Shown here one piece after another: positions 53,777 through 64,000 of a stretch of DNA of 64,000 nt. Position 1 is the stretch's first letter. Each line of letters opens with the position of its first letter. The notes beneath the pieces were generated by a model. It worked only from the letters and a program-made list of their open reading frames with translations, had not been told where the DNA came from and ran no database searches. Source of the DNA: Isoetes taiwanensis (taxonomy: Eukaryota > Streptophyta > Lycopodiopsida > Isoetales > Isoetaceae). The DNA lies in the NCBI GenBank assembly GCA_021234155.1, contig JAJEKV010000032.1, positions 13,716,283 through 13,780,282 of the forward strand. Direction: 5' to 3'. The position numbers and the translations under genes are program-made.

Positions 53777-56700
53777 CGGGCTGCCCCGACGGTTCTAATG
53801 CTAACCCTTTGACCTAGACCTTCTCCAAAAATTCCAAAAATTGGGCCGTGTGCTGGAGATGAATTAGGGATCCAGCTGGCAAAAAATCAGAATTTATTTT
53901 CGTGCAATGCATTAATTACGAATTTAATCGTGTGTTGCCATCGAAAGCGCCCCGACTTCTAATTGCCACATCGAGGAGGACAGGTCCAAACTCCGTCCGG
54001 CCGGGCCCCTTGCTATGTTTTCTACCGGGCAGCTTTCTCGCCACGTTCTAATCAAGAACAGACTAGAGTCGGCCCCAAAACGTAAACCCTTCTAGAGCCC
54101 CGGCAACTCACGTGGTTTACGCTTTCGGGAGGCCCTCTCCTTGTCGATTCGCCGACCTAGCGACGTGTCTTGAAGTGGAGTTGGGGTGTTGACGTGAGCG
54201 GACCCTAAAATCCTCCCGAGGTCGCTTTCCCAAATTTCCTCTCCCTAAGGCCCTGGGAAGAACGGGCAACCTCCCTCTCGGGAACCACGCATTTGGCTCG
54301 CCAATGGACTCGGGAACGTTGACATTGCTCGAAACCAAGTTCCGCGGGCCAAGACCGTGACTTCGGCCCCCAAAACGTAAAACCCTTCTAGAGCCCGGCA
54401 ACCCATGTGGTTTACGCTTCGGAGGCCCTCTCCTTGTCAGATTCGGCCGGGACTTTGCGCCATGTCTTGAAGTGGAGTTGGGGTGTTGACGCCAGAGCGG
54501 ACACTAAAATCCCTCCTGAAGCCGCTTGCCCGAATTTCTCTCCCCAAGGCCCCGGGAAGGACAGCAACCTCCCCCGAACCGCGATTTGGCTCTGCCAATG
54601 GACTCGTAATGCCGACATTGCCCAGGGATCAAGTTCCGCGGGGCGAAGACAGGACTCGCCCCCAAAACGTAAACCCTTCTAGAGCCTGGCAACCCACAGG
54701 GTTTACGTTTCGGAGGCCCTCTCCTTGTCAGATTCGGCCGGGACTTTGCGCCTTGTCTTGAAGTGGAGTTGGGGTGTTGAGCCGAGCGGACCCTAAAATC
54801 CTCCCGGAGGTCTGCTTTTGCCCCAAATTTCCTCTCCCCAAGGCCACGGGGATGGATGGGCGACCTCCCCTCTCCCGGAATCGCTGATCTGACTCCTCGC
54901 CAATGGACTCAGAACATCGACATTGCCCCGATGGGACCAAGTTCCGTGGGCCGTAAGACCACCGAACTCCAAGAAGCCAAAGTAGCTCACTTCCATCACA
55001 CTCGTAGTCAATTGGCCTAGGATGTGCATGCGGGATCCGCCGTGGAGGGCGGAGTGTTTCCTTCTTTCAAAACCGGCCGGTAACTTGCTCCCTAGGGTAA
55101 TTTCGGGCCATTGTCGGACGATTTGGTGGTCTATTTGCCATTCCGAGCATCCCTGCGTCTCGAACGACAAAAACAAAGGCGGTTTCTACAAGGCCGACAT
55201 CGGGGACGCCCTGGTTTGACAAGTTCTCGGGACCGATCTGGAATCTTTTGACCTTCCCCAAGAGGGGCCCCCGAATCCGGAGGATCCAACCCCGGATAGG
55301 GGAACCGGCTCCGGGAGGGTGGTCATTAGCGTGCAGCCCCGGGGGAGCTGCCAGAAGGGTGCAGCCGAACTTTTTTGATCCCCGCCCCGGGTCCGGGACT
55401 CTCCCCTCTTGTGAGGGATCCCCGCAAGGTCCCGGGCCTCGTTTGACTTGGGGAAGGGTGCCAGCCTCGGTTGCCCCGCAACGGGCTGCCCCGACCGTTC
55501 TAATGCTAACCCTTTGACCTAGACCTTCTCAGAAAATTCCAAAAATTGGGTCTTAGGGAGATGAATTAGGGATCCCACCGGCAAAAACCGGAATTTATTT
55601 TCGCGGCAATGCATTAATTGCGAATTTCTTAATGTCTTGCCACTAAAAGCCCCCGACTTCTACTTGCCACATCGGGAGGAGGAAAGGCCCAAAACTCCGC
55701 CCGTCGGTTCCCCTTGCTCGTATTCTCGGCTGGCCGCTTCCCAAAACGTAAACCCTTCTAGAGCCCGGGCAACCCACGGGGGTTTACGTTTGAGGCCCTC
55801 TCCTTGTCGATTCGGCGGGACCTTGCGCCGTGGTCTTGAAGTGGAGTTAGTGTTGGCGCCGTGAGCCTTGACCCTAAAATCCCTCCGGGAGGTCGCTTGC
55901 CCCAAATTTCCTCTCCCAAGGCCCTCGGGGATCGGACGGGCGACCTCCCCCTCCGGAATCGCTGATCCGACCGCCAATGGACTTAACGCCGACATTGCCC
56001 TCGGGACCAAGTCCGCGGGCCAGAAGACCACCCGAACTCCAAGAAGCCAAAGTAGCTCACTTCCATCACACTCGTAGTCAATTGGCCTAGGATGTGCATG
56101 CGGGGATACCGCCGTGGAGGGTGAGTGTTTCCTTCTTTCGCAAAACCGACCGCGGTAACTTGCTCCCTAGGGTAATTTCGCCATTCCGGACGATTTGGCA
56201 GGGGTCTATTTGCCATTCCGAGCATCCTGCGTCTCTAACGACAAAAAACAAGGCGGTTTCTACAAGGCCGACATAAGGAGCCCCGCGGGTTTGACAAGTT
56301 CTCCGGACCGATCTGGAATCTTTTGGACCTTCCCCAAGAGGGGCCCCCGAGCGGAGGATCCAACGGCCGGATAGGGGAACCGCCCCGAGGGTGGTCATTA
56401 GCGCAGCAGCCCCGGGAGCGCCGCCAGAAGGGCTGCCGCCGGAACTTTTTTGGATCCCGGCCCCGGGTCCGGACTCTCCCCTCTTGTGAGGGATCCCCGC
56501 AAGGTCCCCGGCCTCGTTTGACTTGGGGAAGGGTGCCAGCCTGGGTTGTTCCCACCTGCCGGGCTGCCCCGACCGTTCTAATGCTAACCCTTTGACCTAG
56601 ACCTTCTCCGAAAATTGGGCCGTGTGCTGGAGATGAATTAGGGATCCCGCTGGCAAAAAACCGGAATTTATTTTCGTGCAATGCATTAATTGCGAATTTA

Positions 56701-59700
56701 CGAATGTCTTGCCACTGCAAAAGCGCCCCCCGACTTCTACTTGCCACGTCGGGAGGAGGAAAGGCCCAAACTCCGCCCCGCCGGGCCTCCTTGCTCGTAT
56801 TCTCGGCTGCTGCTTCTCGGCCAGGTCCCAAGTGCAACAGACCAGGACTCGGCCCCCAAAACGTAAACCCTTCTAGAGCCCTGGCAACCCACAGGGTTTA
56901 CGTTTCGGAGGCCCTCTCCTTGTCAGATTCGGCGGGACCTTGCTCTCGGTCTTGAAGTGGAGTTGGGGTGTTGACGCCAGAGCGCGGACCCTAAAATCCC
57001 TCCGGAGGCTGCTTGCCCCAAATTTCCTCTCCCCAAGGCCCTGGGGACGGACGGGCGACCTCCGCTCTCCGGAATCGCGATCTGACTCTGCCAATGGACT
57101 CAGAACGTCGACATTGCCCTGGGGACCAAGTTCCGTGGCCAGAAGACCACCCGAACTCCAAGAAGCGCCAAAGTAGCTCACTTCCATCACACTCGTAGTC
57201 AATTGGCCTAGGATGTGCATGCGGGATACTGTCGTGGAGGGCGTGAGTGTTTCCTTCTTTCGCAAAACCGACCGTGTAACTTGCTCCCTAGGGTAATTTC
57301 GCCATTCCGGACGATTTGGCAGGGTCTATTTGCCATTCCGGAGCATCCCCGGTGCCCGAACGACAAAACAGTGCGGTTTCTACAAGGCCGACATCAGGAC
57401 GCCCCGCGGTTTGACAAGTTCTCCCGGACCGATCTGGAATCTTTTGGACCTTCCCGAAGAGGGGCCCCTGAACGGAGGATCCAACGGTCGGATAGGGGAA
57501 CCGGGCTCCGGGAGGGTGGTCATTAGCGTGCAGCCCCGGGGGGAGCGCTGCCAGGAAGGGCTGCCTCGGGAACTTTTTTGGATCCCGCCTCCTGGGGGCC
57601 GGACTCTCCCCTCTTGTGAGGGATCCCTGCAAGGTCCTGGCCTCGTTTGACTTGGGGAAGGGTGCCAGCTCGGTTGCCCTGCAACGGGCTGCCCCGACCG
57701 TTCTAATGCTAACCCTTTGGCCTAGACCTTCTCCGAAAATTCCGAAAATTGGGCGCGTGGCCGGGAGATGAATTAGGGATCCCGGCGGCAAAAACCGGAA
57801 TTTATTTTAGTGCAATGCATTAATTGCGAATTTACTTAATGTCTTGCCATCGCAAAAGCCCCCGACTTCTACTTGCCACATCGGGGGAGGAGGAAAGGCC
57901 CAAACTCCGCCCGCAGTTCCCCCTTGCTCCGTATTCTGGTTGCTGCTTCGCCAGTCCCAAGTGCAACAGACCCGGACTCGGCCCCCAAAAGCGTAAACCC
58001 TTCTAGAGCCCGGCAACCCACGTGGTTTACGTTTGGAGGCCCTCTCCTTGTCGATTCGGTAGGGACCTTGGCCGCGGTCTTGAAGTGGAGTTGGGGTGTT
58101 GACTTGAGCGCTGGACCCTAAAATCCCTCCCGAGGCTGCTTGCCCCAAATTTCCTCTCCCAATGGCCACGGGACGGGGACGGGCGACCTCCCTCTCCGGA
58201 ATCGCGACCGACTCGCCAATGGACTAAGAACGCCGACATTGCCCCGGGGACCAAGTTCCGTGGCGTAAGACCACCCGAACTCCAAGAAGCCAAAGTAGCT
58301 CACTTCCATCACACTCGTGAGTCAATTGGCCTAGGATGTGCATGCGGGATACTTGTCGTGGAGGGTGGAGTGTTTCCTTCTTTTCGCAAAACCGACCGGT
58401 GTAACTTGCTCCCTAGGGTAATTTCGCCATTCGGACGATTTGGTGGTCTATTTGCCATTCCGGAGCATCCCTGCGTCGAAACGACAAAACAAAGGCGGTT
58501 TCTACAAGGCCGACATCGGGGCGCCCCGCGGTTTGACAAGTTCTCGGACCGATCACGGAATCTTTTGGACCTTTCCCGAAGAGGGGCCCCGAAGCGGAGG
58601 ATCCAACGGCCGGATAGGGGAACCGGCCGGGAGGGAGGGTGGTCATTAGCGCAGCAGCCCCGGGGAGCGCCGCCAAGAAGGGCTGCCTCGGGGAACTTTT
58701 TGGATCCCGCCTCCCTCGGGTCCGGGACTCTCCCCTCTTGTGAGGGATCCCCGTAAAGGTCCCGGCCTCGTTTGACTTTGGGAAGGGTGCCCCCGTTGTT
58801 TCCCCGCAGCGGGCTGCCCCGACCGCTCTAATGCTAACCCTTTGGCCTAGATCTTCTCCAAAATTCGAAAAATTGGGCCGTAGGCTGGAGATGAATTAGG
58901 GATCCCGGCAAAAACCGAATTTATTTTCGTGCAATGCATTAATTGCGAATTTACGAATGTCTTGCCATCAGCAGCCCCAGACTTCTACTTGCCACATCGG
59001 GAGGAGGAAAGGCCCAAACTCGGCTCCGTCGGTTCCCCTTGCTCCGTGATTCTCGCTCTTTGCCGCCGCCAGGTCCCAAGTGCAGCAGACCAGGACTCGC
59101 CCCCAAAAACGTAAACCCTTCTAGAAAGCACGGCAACCCGCGGGTTTTACGTTTTGGAGGCCCTCTCCTTGTCGATTCGTAGGGACCTTGCGCGTGTCTT
59201 GAAGTGGAGTTGGGGTGTTGACGAGCTGGACCCTAAAATCCCTCGGAGGGCTTGCCCCAAATTTCCTCTCCCCAATGGCCCCGGGGCCGGGCCCAGGCGA
59301 CCTCCCCCTCTCCGAATCGCGATTCGACTGCTCGCCAATGGACTCGAACGCCGACATTGCCACCGGGACCAAGTTTAGTGGCAGAAGACCACCGAACTCC
59401 AAGAAGCGTTAAAGTAGCTCACTTCCATCACACTCGTAGTCAATTGGCCTAGGATGTGCATGCGGATATCGCCGTGTGGAGGGCGTGAGTGTTTCCTTCT
59501 TTAGAAAAACCGGCCGCGTGTAACTTGCTCCCTAGGGTAATTTCGCCATTAGGACGATTTGGCGTGGTCTATTTGCCATTCCGGAGCATCCCGGTGTCTC
59601 CAACGACAAAACAAAGGCGGTTTCTACAAGGCCGACATCGGGGCGCCCGCGGTTTGACAAGTTCTCCGGACCCGATCTGGAATCTTTTGGACCTTCCCCA

Positions 59701-62165
59701 AGAGGGGCCCCTCGAACGGAGGATCCAACGGTCGGATAGGGGAACCGGCTCGGGAGGGTGGTCATTAGCGCAGCCCCGGGAGCGCCGCCAGAAGGGTCTG
59801 CCTCGGGAACTTTTTTGGATCCCGCCTCGGGGGTCAGGACTCTCCCTCTTGTGAGGGATCCCCGCAAGGTCCCGCCTCGTTTGACTTGGGGAAGGGTGCG
59901 GCTTCGGTTGCCCGCAGCGGGCTGCCCCGACCGTTCTAATGCTAACCCTTTGACCTAGACCTTCTAGAAAAATTCAAAAATTGGGCCGTGTCGGAGATGA
60001 ATTAGGGATCCCTGGCAAAAACCGAATTTATTTTAGGTGCAATGCATTAATTGCTTAATTTACTTAATGTCTTGCCACGCAGTTAGCGCCCCCCCGACTT
60101 CTACTTGCCACATCGGGAGGAGGAAAGGCCCAAACTCCGCCCGTCGGGCCCCCTTGTTCCGTATTCTGGAACAAGCTCACCGGCCAGGTCCAAGTGCAAT
60201 GTGAGACCGGGACTCGCCCCCAAAACGTAAACCCTTCTAGAGCCCGGCAACCCACGTGGTTTACGCTTTGAGGCCCTCTCCTTGTCGATTCGCCGGGACC
60301 TTGGCGCCGTGGTCTTGAAGTGGAGTTGGGGTGTTGACGCTTGAGCGTGGACCCTAAAATCCTCCCGAGGTCGCTTGCCCCAAATTTCCTCTCCCCAATG
60401 GCCCCGGGACTGACGCCAGGCGACCTCCCTCTCCGGACCGCGACCGACTCGCCAATAGAGTCGAACGTCGACATTGCCCAGGGACCAAGTTCCGTGGCCA
60501 GAAGACCACCCGAACTCCAAGAAGCGCCAAAGTAGCTCACTTCCATCACACTCGTAGTCAATTGGCCTAGGATGTGCATGGGGGATCTTGTCGTGGAGGG
60601 CGTGAGTGTTTCCTTCTTTTCAAAACCCACGTGTAACTTGCTCCCTAGGGTAATTTCGCCATTAGGACGATTTGGCGGTGGTCTATTTGCCATTCGGAGC
60701 ATCCCGGTGCCCGAACGACAAAACAAAGGCGGTTTCTACAAGGCCGACATCGAGCCCCGCGGTTTGACAAGTTCTCCGGGACCGATCTGGAATCTTTTGG
60801 ACCTTCCCCGAAGAGGGCCCCCGAGCGGAGGATCCAACGGTCGGATAGGGGAACCGCTCGGGAGGGTGGTCATTAAGCGTGCGACCCGGGGAGCGCCAGA
60901 AGGGCTGCCTCGGGAACTTTTTGGATCCCGCCTCACGGGTCCTGGGACTCTCCCCTCTTGTGAGGGATCCCCGCAAGGTCCCGGGCCTCGTTTGACTTGG
61001 GAAGGGTGCGGCTCGGTTGCCACAAGCACCCGCTGCCCCGACCGTTCTAATGCTAACCCTTTGGCCTAGACCTTCTCCAAAAATTCGAAAAATTGGGCCG
61101 TGTCTTTGGAGATGAATTAGGGATCGGCAAAAACCGAATTTATTTTCGTGCAATGCATTAATTGCGAATTCACGAATGTCTTGCCATCGCAAAAAAGCCC
61201 CGACTTCTACTTGCCACATCGGGAGGAGGAAAGGCCCAAACTCCGCTCCGTCGGTTCCCCTTGCTCCGTATTCTGGCCGGGCTGCTTTGCTTCTCGGCAG
61301 GTCCCAGTGCATCAGACCGGGACTCGGCCCCCAAAACGTAAACCCTTCTAGAGCCCGGCAACTCACGGGGTTTTACGTTTGGAGGCCCTCTCCTTGTCGG
61401 TCGGTAGGGACCTTGCTCGGCCAGGTGTCTTGAAGTGGAGTTGGGGTGTTGACGCCAGAGCGCGGACCCTAAAATCCCTCCGGAGGCTGCTTGCCCCAAA
61501 TTTCCTCTCCCCAAGGCCCTGGGGACGGACGGGCGACCTCCCCTCTCCGGAATCGCGATCTGACTCTGCCAATGGACCGTAAGCGTCGACATTGCCACAG
61601 GGACCAAGTTCCGTGGGCGGAAGACCACCGAACTCCAAGAAGCGCCAAAGTAGCTCACTTCCATCACACTCGTAGTCAATTGGCCTAGGATGTGCATGCG
61701 GGATACTGTCGTGGAGGGCGTGAGTGTTTCCTTCTTTCGCAAAACCAACCGTGTAATTGCGAATTTACGAATGTCTTGCCACTGCAAAAGCGGCCCCCGA
61801 CTTCTACTTGCCACAACGGGAGGAGGAAAGGCCCAAACTCTGCTCCGTCAGTTCCCCTTGCTCCGTATTCTCGGGCCGCTTCCGCCCAGGTCCCAAGTGC
61901 AGCAGACCGGGACTCGGCCCCAAAGCGTAAACCCTTCTAGAGCCGGCAACCCACGGGGTTTACGTTTGAGGAGGCCCTCTCCTTGTCGATTCGTAGGGAC
62001 CTTGCAGGTGTCTTGAAGTGGAGTTGGGGTGTTGGCCTGAGGGCGGACCCTAAAATCCCCTCAGAGGTCGCTTGCCCCAAATTTCCTCTCCCCAAGGCCA
62101 CAGGGACGGACAGGCGACCTCCCTCTCTCGAATCGCGATCGACTTCTCGCCAATGGACTTTAACG
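53770..62165. repeat. GC-rich tandem array, about 1.1-kb unit
   Basis: The landmark GCTAACCCTTTG occurs at about 53800, 55507, 56585, 57711, 58845, 59940 and 61049. The landmark CGTAAACCCTTCTAGAGC occurs at about 54080, 54377, 54668, 55747, 56860, 57990, 59110, 60225, 61337 and 61926. Full units are thus 1.08-1.13 kb. Conserved words include CAATTGGCCTAGGATGTGCA, CTTGCTCCCTAGGGTAATTT and TCAATTAGTC-free GC-rich stretches. The array starts and ends within partial units; the last joins the first and second halves of a unit at about 61750. Frames on both strands are by-products of GC richness and differ between copies. Confidence 0.92.
54080..54960. repeat. short sub-units (~290 bp) at the left of the array
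   Basis: Three successive copies of the part running from CGTAAACCC through GGAGTTGGGGTGTTGA to ACCAAGTTCCG, 297 and 291 bp apart. The other ~800 bp of the full unit is missing between them, so this side of the array is a higher-order variant. Confidence 0.8.
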
Positions 62166-62172
62166 TCGATTG

Positions 62173-63260
62173 AAGTGGTGGCAAGCTTTGATTTAGTATG
62201 AAAGTATGCAAGTGAAGCTCAATGGTGCACAAGTCCGGGTTTATTAAAGTGGATAGATAAACAAGGATGGAGAGAAATCTAAGTGGATACATAAACAAGA
62301 ATAGATAAAATACATAAGTAATGAAACAAATCTAAGTTGCTAATAATATTAACTTAAAAAAAGGACACGCGTCGATATAAACCAAAAAGTCGTCAAATGA
62401 AAGCATAGGGCGGGCTCTAGAATAGGTATAGCTTAACCGTCCAAATCCGGTCATCGACAACAAATTAATTGCCGTGGCGGTCACATTCATATGGACTCAT
62501 TATGGAGTGTAATTAAATTGAATATCTCGAACTTCGAAATTCAAGGTGAGGCGTCGTTGAACCACAAGTCGCGGTCCAAAACCCTTAGATAATCTATGAA
62601 GAGGTCGCAACCATATATGAAGTTGTATTTGATCATGCACGAGAGAATATGGCAAATCAAAAAGCTCTCGACTTTGCATGGATTCAGAAGTGGGCATGCC
62701 TTGTGTAGATTGTATGCGGAAAGAGCAACTTTGGTGAGCCATATGTTTGCACCGCTTCTGATCATGATTTGAAGTGATTGGCAAGCTTGATTTAGTATGA
62801 AAGTATGCAAGTGAAGCTCAATGGTGCACAAGTCCGGGTTTATTATAAACAAGGATGGAGAGAAATCTAAGTGGATAGATAAAGAAGGATAGATAAAATA
62901 CATAAGTAATGAAACAAATCTAAGTTGCTAATAATATTAACTTAAAAAAGGACACGTTCGTTTTGGAACCAAAACATCGTTATAAACGTCGTTCAACGAA
63001 AAAACAACGACGTCGAAAAAAAAAAGATTGCTAATAATAATAACTTAATTAAAAAAAAAGACACGTCGTTATAAACCAAAAACGTCGTCAAATGAAAGCA
63101 TAGGGCGGGCTCTAGAATAGGTATAGCTTAACCGGTCCAAACCGCATCGACAACAAATTAATTGCCGTGGGCGGTCACATTCGTATGGACTCATTATGGA
63201 GTGTCTGAAATTGAATATCTCGAACTCGAAATTCAAGGTGAGTAGGATATGTTATATTAA
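62173..63260. repeat. two-copy ~600-bp direct repeat with CGTCGT words
   Basis: The word AGTATGAAAGTATGCAAGTG begins copies at about 62196 and 62797. Both continue through AAGTCCGGGTTTATTA, GTAATGAAACAAATCTAAG, AAGCATAGGGCGGGCTCTAG and CTCATTATGGAGTGT. The second copy has an extra segment (about 62955-63065) rich in CGTCGTTCAACG words. A degraded third piece lies at 63290-63360. Confidence 0.85.
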
Positions 63261-63689
63261 GGTGAAGGGTCTATCTTGTGCCACCACAATATAGATAAAA
63301 ACATAAGTAATAAAACAAATAGATCTAAGTTGGTAACTTAATAAAAAAAAAGACACGTCGGTATACACATTGGCGTCATTCCCGCAAATACGGCCCACCT
63401 CTTTTCTCTTTCTGTTTATGCGGATCGAATATTGCAGACTCCGATCCATCGGTGAAAACTGTTTTTAATCATCTAAGTTCGTCGAAAAGATAAAAATTTG
63501 AGTTTGATTTCTACATTTTCTATCACAAAATGTCGGAGGTGGAGGCAAACCGGACTTTCAACATCTGTTCAAGAGCGACTTCACGAGTTAGATTCTTGCA
63601 TAAATGACCCTCCACCGGGTAACAATCCTTCTTTTGTATAATAATTATAATTATAATAATAACTTATAATTATAACTTAATAAAAAAAA

Positions 63690-63795
63690 GGGCACGTCGT
63701 TTAACACAAAGACGCGTCGTTATAGGCGTCGTTTAACGACTATGATGTGACGTCGTTAAGCGACCTCACGGCGTCGTTCAACGGCGTCGTAACTT
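63690..63795. repeat. right-most block of CGTCGTTTAACGAC repeats
   Basis: CACGTCGTTTAACAC, GCGTCGTTATAGGCGTCG, TCGTTTAACGAC, GACGTCGTTAAGCGACC and CGTCGTTCAACGGCGTCG occur in about 100 bp, the same word set as next to the left CACTA end. Confidence 0.8.
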
Positions 63796-64000
63796 TTATC
63801 GAAAAGCAGGGTAGGCTTTTTCGCCGCCCTAGTTTTTGGTTCTAAGCGGTTTGGAGGAGCGTTTTTGCGTGGCGATTTTGGGCGGATCATCCTTTGCGGT
63901 CCTTTCAAGCTTCAAGCAAGCATCAAAGGTATTTCAATGGATCAATCAACTCTATTTTTTGAATTAGGCTTGTTGTTTGATAGATTTAGGGCTTCTTGTT
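63796..64000. other. right edge, no gene recognised
   Basis: GC-richer start then AT-rich. It might contain the beginning of a leader or gene (GCTTCAAGCAAGCATCAAAG before an AGGTATT donor-like site at about 63929) but is cut by the window. Confidence 0.3.

Larger units (their letters stand above)
44814..64000 (+). mobile_element. CACTA-like DNA transposon, left end to window edge (tentative extent)
   Basis: The left terminus CACTACAAGGGATCGTCGAC starts at 44814 with the canonical CACTA end. It runs straight into a dense block of direct and inverted CGTCGTTCAACGGCG / CGTCGTTAAACGACG words, as CACTA subterminal regions do. The transposase (48.2-51.5 kb) is in the matching orientation. The same subterminal words reappear at 52578-52680 and again at 62340-63790. 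I therefore infer one element of at least 19 kb whose right end lies outside the window, or two nested or related elements. No right-hand CCCTTGTAGTG was found in the window. Confidence 0.6.

Noticed and set aside
53770-62165. Many 60-230 codon ORFs on both strands of the GC-rich array
   Set aside because: The frames are not conserved between units: the same DNA word is read in different frames in neighbouring copies. GC-rich DNA has few stops.

Overview
This window is intron-bearing, repeat-dominated nuclear DNA of a land plant. A pentatricopeptide-repeat (PPR) gene, plant-type 6-phosphogluconate dehydrogenase and NudC-family gene remnants, and decayed Helitron, CACTA, hAT-like and LINE elements all point that way. 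A large-genome vascular plant such as a fern is plausible, but the species cannot be read from the sequence. No bacterial operons, rRNA genes or CRISPR arrays are present.

Layout. (1) 1-2.17 kb: the edge of a LINE endonuclease on the minus strand, then tRNA-like SINE-type repeats. (2) 2.17-14.6 kb: one decayed minus-strand Helitron Rep/helicase gene, split by a four-copy tandem amplification. A ~1.03 kb helicase segment (H) alternates with a ~1.49 kb spacer (X) as H-X-H-X-H-X-H, and the Rep domain carries a 219-bp in-frame duplication. (3) 14.6-24 kb: mostly non-coding repeats, a 544-bp hAT-like MITE with an 8-bp target duplication, a pyrimidine-rich tract, and pseudogenes for 6PGDH and for an unidentified basic protein. 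(4) 24-38 kb: two 5'-truncated LINE copies of one family, a PPR gene fragment, a 433-bp inverted-repeat element, a NudC-domain gene remnant broken by an 11-bp duplication, and more tRNA-like repeats. (5) 38-44.8 kb: AT-rich low-order repeats. (6) 44.8 kb to the right edge: a probable giant CACTA element. It starts at CACTACAAGGGATCGTCGAC (44814). Subterminal-type CGTCGTTAAACGACG repeats recur at 44.8-46.0, 52.6-52.7 and 62.3-63.8 kb. Inside are a spliced gene joining a Cys-rich motif to a SET domain, a decayed TNP2/DUF4218/DUF4216 transposase, small ORFs, and an 8.4 kb GC-rich array of ~1.1 kb units, each with a hairpin.

How it works together. Few host genes look functional; the PPR ORF is the only clean one of appreciable length. 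The rest is layered transposon history. The most unusual object is the CACTA-like element with a SET-domain gene directly upstream of its transposase, read as a candidate transposon-borne chromatin-modifier gene. Many frameshifts here are single bases in G/C-rich sequence, so sequencing error cannot be separated from true decay by reading alone.
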